A stretch of DNA of 64,000 nucleotides from the NCBI RefSeq assembly GCF_005406125.1, contig NZ_BIXZ01000010.1, positions 42,270 through 106,269 on the forward strand, written 5' to 3'. This DNA is from Haloarcula mannanilytica (GTDB lineage: Archaea; Halobacteriota; Halobacteria; Halobacteriales; Haloarculaceae). The notes beneath the pieces are model-generated. The model saw only the letters and a list, made by a program, of their open reading frames with translations, did not search any database and was not told the DNA's origin. The position numbers and the translations under genes were made by a program. Shown in pieces: positions 59,051 to 64,000 of this stretch. Every line of letters begins with the position of its first letter. The first letter of the stretch is position 1.

Positions 59051-60727
59051 ATGGGAGTAAATGAGTTGTCTCATCGAACTGTTTTCCGAAGAATTGCGCG
59101 TCGGTCCAATGTTGAGTGGCCGGTATATAATTCGACACCGCTGTACGATCGAACGTCGCTCGCTGGACTGGAATCAGATATGCGGACAGTCTCAGAGGCG
59201 TGGTTTGACCACGAGAGCCACCACTCCGTTGAGAAGTTCGTCTGCGTACTCCCGCTAGCCTACTTCAGATTCGAGGCCCACGACTGTTATGGAAGGTCGA
59301 CACGCTACGAGATGGACACTCTCTTTCGCGTGTTCGTGCTGAAAGAACTCCACGGATGGGAGCACGAAACAGAACTCCTCGACTACCTCGATAGTCATCC
59401 CGCACTCCGAGAACGCTTAGAGTTGGCGACGGTGCCCGATCAATCGACACTGTGGCGCATCTGGAACGAGCGCTTCACGCGAGATATCCGCGAGACGATC
59501 CAGAAAGCGGCTCGAACGATCCTCATCAAAGCGCAAAACGCAGATGTCGCCGTACCACGCGAACCAGAACGAAACCTTCCGGATCGAGGCCACAACGCTA
59601 CTGAATCGGACCCTGACAATCAGGCCCTCCTCGACAAGACAGGGAGGATCACCGACCACGTCAGTCGCCTCGTGTTCCCCGTGTTCTCGCTCAATCGTGG
59701 CGAGGGCTGTGAGATTCCCGAGAACGCCTACTGGGGCTTACAGACCTACTTGGGACTCCGTGAGAACTTAGCGGCTAACGAGGGCGCTCGGAGCTTCATT
59801 CACGAATCGACACGTGATCGAACTCCACTCGGGCACGGCCATCGCGACCAGATTCGTGATTTCTCTATCGAGCAGATTCGCGAGATGTACCGACAGGCAG
59901 TCCGACAACTCATTAACGAGCTCGCGGGGACAGAGGAGTTCTTCCGCGCAGGAATCGTCGCTATCGACATCACCGAGGATGACCCCTTTACGGGCGATCG
60001 CACCGGCCACGAGGACGAGATTATTGGGACGAAGGAGAGGACCGACGAGTACGCCTACCAGTGGGCGACGGTCCAGATAGTCGGTAACGCACTCCCGCTC
60101 GTCCTTGATGCCCGCCCAGTACGGAAAGGCCAGTCACGGAAGGAGATCGTCGAGGATCTGCTCAACTCTGCCGAGGATCTCATTCACATCGATAACATCC
60201 TAATGGACCGGGAGTTCGACAGCCAGCACATCCTGGAGATGATCAGCCAGCGGGGACTTTCCTACGTCGTGCCGAAGCGGATGCAGACCAGCGAGAAAGC
60301 CCAGGCCAAGCGGTTGCTCCAGCGCGATCAAGATCGATACGAGACCGACCGCAAACTCCATCTCGGGAAGAACGAGTGGCACGAGACTACGCTAATCTAC
60401 CGTCGGAAAGAGGACTCAGAGCACGACGACCATCGACAGTATTCGGTGTTCATGACGAATGGAGGGAGTGGTCACCTCACGGAGTACGGGTATCGCTGGG
60501 AGATAGAGAGTGGCTACAGGTCGATCAAACGTTTCATGGCCGCCACGACGTCGAAGCATTTCGGGTTGCGGTTTTTCTATTTCGCGTTTGCGTGTCTGCT
60601 GTACTCGATCTGGCGAGCTGTGGATTTGCTCGTGCAGGTCGAGTTGACCGGAGAGTATGAGCACTCACCGGTGATTACAGCGGACAACACGCTGACGCTG
60701 CTGAAGAAGGAAACAGGAATCGGGTAG
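59051..60727 (+). mobile_element. DDE transposase (IS4-like), intact
   Basis: The 558-residue protein has VAIDITEDDPFTGDRTG (first Asp), ILMDREFDSQHILEM (second Asp) and YGYRWEIESGYRSIKRFMAA, the Y-R-E-K signature with the catalytic Glu. About 250 residues precede the catalytic core. It resembles long IS4-type haloarchaeal transposases but I cannot name the IS. I could not find convincing terminal inverted repeats or target duplications around 58971-59050 or 60728-60900, so element ends are unknown. The frame is complete and could be active. Confidence 0.8.
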
Positions 60728-61179
60728 ATAACTGTTCAGTCCGGGCTAACGCCGATTTTCTGAGTGGCAACGCTGTCGGCAATCCCAGAGATTCACCGAT
60801 ATAGTTGAACGTATGATAGGAGAGGCCGCTTGAGAGGCGATCCGAAGCCGTTTCTGATCGTGGACTCGGTTGAAACCACGCATCACAGCCCCGCTATCCC
60901 CGGTGTAGTCTCAACTTCCCAGGACCGAGATTTTGTATAGCGATATACGATATACATTTTCCTGTAGTGCGGAATTCCGGCGCTAAGAGACTCTAGACAC
61001 CCGAATTCTCTCGATGGCTCGAAAACAACAAGTGGTCCGGATTATGCCAATAATCACGACCAGTTTCAAGTATCCCGACGCCGTCGGTGAAGCACGAATG
61101 CTGGAACCGCCTCACGACGACGCTTCCCCTGGGGTAGAGCCACCGAGACCAGGCCCGCAGGATGGTGGAGGGCCGGTGA
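60728..61179. other. Gene-free stretch with AT-rich palindromic repeat
   Basis: About 450 bases with no convincing gene. At 60935-60955 there is GTATAGCGATATACGATATA plus C: a GTATA-GCGA-TATAC palindrome followed by a second GATATAC. It looks like a promoter/operator left from a lost gene or the outer part of the transposon. Nothing else stands out. Confidence 0.4.
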
Positions 61180-62406
61180 ATGCCTGACAGGGCTCTATCG
61201 ACGACCCTCGACGACAGCTTCGAGCGGTACCTCCAGGACAAGGGGAAAGGCCGTGGTGGCGACGGCGGGAATTACCGACGCAACGCAGCCCGCGAGCTCG
61301 AGCGATTCGCTGAATGGGCCGCCGGTGAGGGTGGTGACGACGACTGGACCGGCGTCGTCCCCGACGACGTCGACAGAGAGCCCACCTTCGAGGACCTTGA
61401 TGAACGGGTCTTTCGGGAGTACGCACGGCATCTCGCCGGCGATCGGGGCCTCAAGCAGAATACTGTACAAACCTACTACCGCTATATCTCTGCCTGGTGC
61501 GGATGGTGCGTCAACGAGGGGTATCTTGAGGCCCATTACGCGCAGCGGGCGAGTGCGATGGCACCGCTCCCCGAGGACGACGGCCGCAAGCCCGGCGACC
61601 AGCAGGCCTGGACGTCCGAGCAGCGCCACGCGATCACCCGCCACGTCGATGAACGGGCCCGTGACGCCGTCGAGGCGTACACGACACTTCCAGAGGATAC
61701 TGATCCCCTCGACAAGCAGCGAGCGCGCTACGGAGCGCTGAAGGCGGCTCGTGACCGGGCTCTGGTGTTCGTCCTCGCGTACACCGCAGTTCGGGTCGGG
61801 GAGCTACTCCGGGATCCCAACGACCCACGCCGGCGCGGCGTCCGCTGGGAGGACCTCTCCCTTGACGACGGGAGTATGGACGTCTACCGGAAGAAACAGC
61901 AATGGGATGCCGCGAGCCTCCCCGATCCGGTGATCTCGCCGTTGCGAAGCTATCGCCAGCTGATGGACCCACCAACGGAGCGCTGGCCGGTGTTTCCGAC
62001 ATTCGACCAACGGACGCTCGCAGAGCTCGTCCGGGAAGAGCTAGCCGAACGAGGGGAACGCCCAGAAGCAATCGCTGAACGCCGTGCGGAGTACGCTCGC
62101 GACCTGTTGCTGGCGCTCGATGAGGATATGCGGCCGCCGTCGATCACGACGGACGGCGCACGGTCGATTCTCCAACAGCTATCGGAGACCGCAGAGATCG
62201 ACATCGACCATCCGAAACACGATTATCTTGCTCCACACGGTGGTCGACGTGGGATGGGGGAGGTACTTGTCCGCGCGTTTGGGTACACGGTGGCGGCCCG
62301 GTATCTCGATAATTCCGAGGAGATGGTGCGTGAGAGGTACTCACATATCGAAGCGGGAGAGCTGGGAGATGTGGCGACGGAAGCTCTCGATGAAATCGAT
62401 TCTTAG
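61180..62406 (+). CDS. Tyrosine recombinase / integrase (XerC/D-like)
   Basis: The 408-residue protein has an N-terminal SAM-like core-binding domain (LDERVFREYARHLAGDRGLK, TVQTYYRYISAWCGWCVNEG) and a catalytic domain with Arg in LAYTAVRVGELL, HGGRRGMGEVLVRAFGY (H-x-x-R) and RERYSHIE with the nucleophile Tyr near 387. A 60-residue insert lies between. ATG 61180 follows GGTGA. Likely resolves or integrates the replicon; no att site recognised and no tRNA gene is near. Confidence 0.85.
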   Translation: MPDRALSTTLDDSFERYLQDKGKGRGGDGGNYRRNAARELERFAEWAAGEGGDDDWTGVVPDDVDREPTFEDLDERVFREYARHLAGDRGLKQNTVQTYYRYISAWCGWCVNEGYLEAHYAQRASAMAPLPEDDGRKPGDQQAWTSEQRHAITRHVDERARDAVEAYTTLPEDTDPLDKQRARYGALKAARDRALVFVLAYTAVRVGELLRDPNDPRRRGVRWEDLSLDDGSMDVYRKKQQWDAASLPDPVISPLRSYRQLMDPPTERWPVFPTFDQRTLAELVREELAERGERPEAIAERRAEYARDLLLALDEDMRPPSITTDGARSILQQLSETAEIDIDHPKHDYLAPHGGRRGMGEVLVRAFGYTVAARYLDNSEEMVRERYSHIEAGELGDVATEALDEIDS

Positions 62407-62470
62407 GTTGGTATCCCGTCTCTCTCAATAACCAACATTTCTATTCAACACCCTGCTCGAATAAGAACAG

Positions 62471-63310
62471 ATGGATTGTCCCCAGTGCTCAAAATCCTTC
62501 TCGAATTCAGATGGGCTGGTAACTCACCTGACGAACGCCCACAATATTTCAAGAATTGAGGCTAGAAAGAGGGTAATAGAAATTCCTGATTCTAGAGATT
62601 CTGACCAGGAGGAAACTCCAGCAAATTCGCCTGGAAAGGATGCTGCGTCCAACTCGGACCGCCAGGTGATGCTCAATCGTTTCCGCCGACAATATGACGC
62701 ACTCGGACGAATGCCGACGCCTTACGAATTAGATGAGATAGATGGATACAGTCGCGAAGACTATATCAATGAGTTCGGCTCCGTGTACGGTACAGCCGTC
62801 TTCGCTGGGTTGACTGATCTTGAACCCGGAAGGTACGATCGCGATGCGGATGGATCGAAACAATACAGCGAGTGGGATCTAATTAGTGAGCTCTGGCGAG
62901 TCTTTGAGTTGACAGGCAAAGCGTCGGTTCGAATGATGGATCACGCCGGCAAGTACAGTAGTCAAACCTACCAGTACCGATTTGGGAGCTGGTCGGAAGC
63001 CCTGAATAGAGCGAATATTGACGGCCCAGACCCGTCCATTCCGGCAAGTCGTGACTCTCGGCAGAAGCACTACGCAAGCGCAGAGTGGAAAGAACTCCGT
63101 ACACAGGCACTAAAACGAGATGACTATGAGTGCCAATCGTGTGGGATCTCTGAAGAGAAGCATCAAGAGAAATTTGGTGTCGGATTGAACGTGCATCATT
63201 TGACTGATATTGCAGAATTTGAGGACCCGGCTGATGCTGATGTTGTAGAGAACTTAGAGACACTTTGTGCAGAATGCCACGGAGAACACCATCCGTTCTC
63301 TGAAAAATAG
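62471..63310 (+). CDS. HNH endonuclease with zinc finger and two HNH-associated repeats
   Basis: The 279-residue protein starts MDCPQCSKSFSNSDGLVTHL, a Cys2His2 finger, then has two repeats (R..YDALGRMPTPYELDEIDG..., and LISELWRVFELTGKASVRMM...YRFGSWSEALNRAN). The C-terminus has CQSCGISEEKHQEK, NVHHLTDIAEF, ENLETLCAECHGEHH: zinc ribbon plus H-N-H nuclease. It has the same plan as the protein at 5432. It follows the integrase by 64 bases; its codons are more AT-rich than the integrase, suggesting separate arrival. Confidence 0.8.
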   Translation: MDCPQCSKSFSNSDGLVTHLTNAHNISRIEARKRVIEIPDSRDSDQEETPANSPGKDAASNSDRQVMLNRFRRQYDALGRMPTPYELDEIDGYSREDYINEFGSVYGTAVFAGLTDLEPGRYDRDADGSKQYSEWDLISELWRVFELTGKASVRMMDHAGKYSSQTYQYRFGSWSEALNRANIDGPDPSIPASRDSRQKHYASAEWKELRTQALKRDDYECQSCGISEEKHQEKFGVGLNVHHLTDIAEFEDPADADVVENLETLCAECHGEHHPFSEK

Positions 63311-63393
63311 AATCCTCATACCCATTTTATCTCGACATATTCTCTTGTCATCTGTAATTCGGAACAGCGGAACGTTCAAGCAGACCACGTATT

Positions 63394-63884
63394 TTGTTTC
63401 AGTTGACTGTGCCGTTCAGAGCACTCGACGACGGGAGGATTGTCACACCCACACAGGTCGATGACCAGCAGCCCGTCGAATGTCCTGAGTGCCGAGGTAT
63501 CCTTTATCCTCGCGACGGAGACTACCGTGCCCGCCACTTCTTTCACGCTGCCGACGACGCAGACGAGGCCTGTTCAAAGGCGAGCCAGGGGGAATCAGAT
63601 ACCCACGCTCGCTGTACGGCACTGGCGGTCGCTACCCTTGCTGACCAATATCCGAATGCAGCACGCGTCGGGGCTGAAATCACAATCGACGCGACAGGGA
63701 CGCCGACAACTCCCAAGACCCGACGGGCCGACGCCCTCGTTGAGTTCGATGAGGAAAACCCCTTCGAGGCGGCCTCGTCATCGAGGTTCAACACAAGCAC
63801 CACAGCAAGGACATCGAAGGAACCACCCACGATTACCTTTCAGCGGGGTACTCAGTCGCGTGGTTAGAGTCTGATAGTGATTAA
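63394..63884 (+). pseudogene. CoiA-like gene broken by a frameshift
   Basis: The first frame encodes FRALDDGRIVTPTQVDDQQP, VECPECRGILYPRDGDYRAR and FFHA, then RRADALVEFDEENPF, as in haloarchaeal plasmid proteins with a CoiA-like zinc-binding N-terminus and PD-(D/E)XK-like core. After ENPF (about 63764) the frame turns to low-complexity Ser/Thr. In another frame the expected sequence resumes: GGLVIEVQHKHHSKDIEGTT, then HDYLSAGYSVAWLESDSD and a stop at 63882. A one- or two-base indel near 63764-63770 explains this. The start (TTG 63394 or GTG 63409) is uncertain. Confidence 0.75.
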
Positions 63885-64000
63885 GTCGAATCTTTACCGA
63901 TAAGATACGGCCAAATGTTTGGTTCGCTGATCGTGTTCACTCCTCGTAAGATGTAGTCTTTCAGCGACGAGAGATCAGGCACAAGCCGGTACTTGAACCA
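63881..64000 (-). CDS. C-terminal fragment of a minus-strand gene
   Basis: The minus strand is open from the window edge and reads WFKYRLVPDLSSLKDYILRG, VNTISEPNIWPYLIGKDST and stop TAA (63881-63883). Composition is protein-like and the end meets the CoiA-like gene with a four-base overlap. 39 residues are visible; family not recognised. Confidence 0.55.
   Translation of the reverse strand, partial: WFKYRLVPDLSSLKDYILRGVNTISEPNIWPYLIGKDST

Noticed and set aside
58971..60900. Terminal inverted repeats of the transposase element
   Set aside because: Short partial matches (GCGTTG...CAC) on both sides are too weak and not placed consistently to define element ends.
1..64000. tRNA or rRNA genes
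   Set aside because: No cloverleaf with T-loop GTTCRA-type and matching acceptor stem was recognised beside the integrase or elsewhere, and no rRNA-like sequence was seen.

Overview
This window reads as a haloarchaeal (class Halobacteria) megaplasmid or integrated plasmid segment. Predicted proteins are very acidic, many genes start close behind a TATA-like box as expected for leaderless transcripts, and the families (Orc1/Cdc6, plasmid PolB, DUF932, SWIM, NikR, pirin, haloarchaeal wHTH proteins) are typical of halophile plasmids. Two Orc1/Cdc6 genes, a ParA locus with iterons, an ArdC-like antirestriction protein, a tyrosine recombinase and a transposase all point to a mobile replicon.

Layout. 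0-5 kb: a fragment, a possible Mom-like acetyltransferase-fold protein, a DUF892 ferritin-like protein, a two-domain chromate transporter and an MFS transporter. 5-15.8 kb: plasmid cassette genes (HNH-repeat endonucleases, a DUF932 gene and a broken copy of it, a small ribbon-helix-helix operon, pirin, an ArdC-like metalloprotease, a SWIM protein, an AbiE-type toxin-antitoxin pair). Several of these carry a repeated upstream module: a TTAACCAACA...TGTTGGTTAA inverted repeat and/or a T-tract followed by a GC-rich hairpin. 15.8-24 kb: the replication region, with orc1 flanked on both sides by a 20-bp repeat, then a PolB/small protein/RecA-like operon, an SRAP (HMCES/YedK) protein and a second Cdc6-like ATPase.

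24-49 kb is the most interesting part. A tightly overlapping minus-strand operon encodes a PD-(D/E)XK nuclease fused to a degenerate Dna2-like helicase, a DUF1998/DrmB-like protein, a DEVH helicase, a large AAA ATPase with coiled coil and wHTH proteins, bracketed by two paralogous wHTH proteins. Next to it lie four preQ0 synthesis genes (queC, folE, queE, queD), two TGT/DpdA-like transglycosylases (one fused to a DUF6884-like domain), a wHTH protein and a second AAA ATPase. Together this looks like an archaeal 7-deazaguanine DNA modification plus restriction island, in which a DISARM-like helicase/DUF1998 pair is combined with a deazaguanine mark instead of a methyltransferase. That functional reading is inference.

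49-52 kb: small regulators and a partition locus, where parA is flanked by 9-bp iterons that also run through the coding region of the downstream partner gene. 52-59 kb: a nickel island with two NikR paralogues, an NMT1/SsuA-type ABC importer and a NikMNQO ECF-type transporter, with AT-rich inverted repeats at three promoters. 59-64 kb: transposase, integrase, a third HNH-repeat protein, a frameshifted CoiA-like gene and the end of one more gene.
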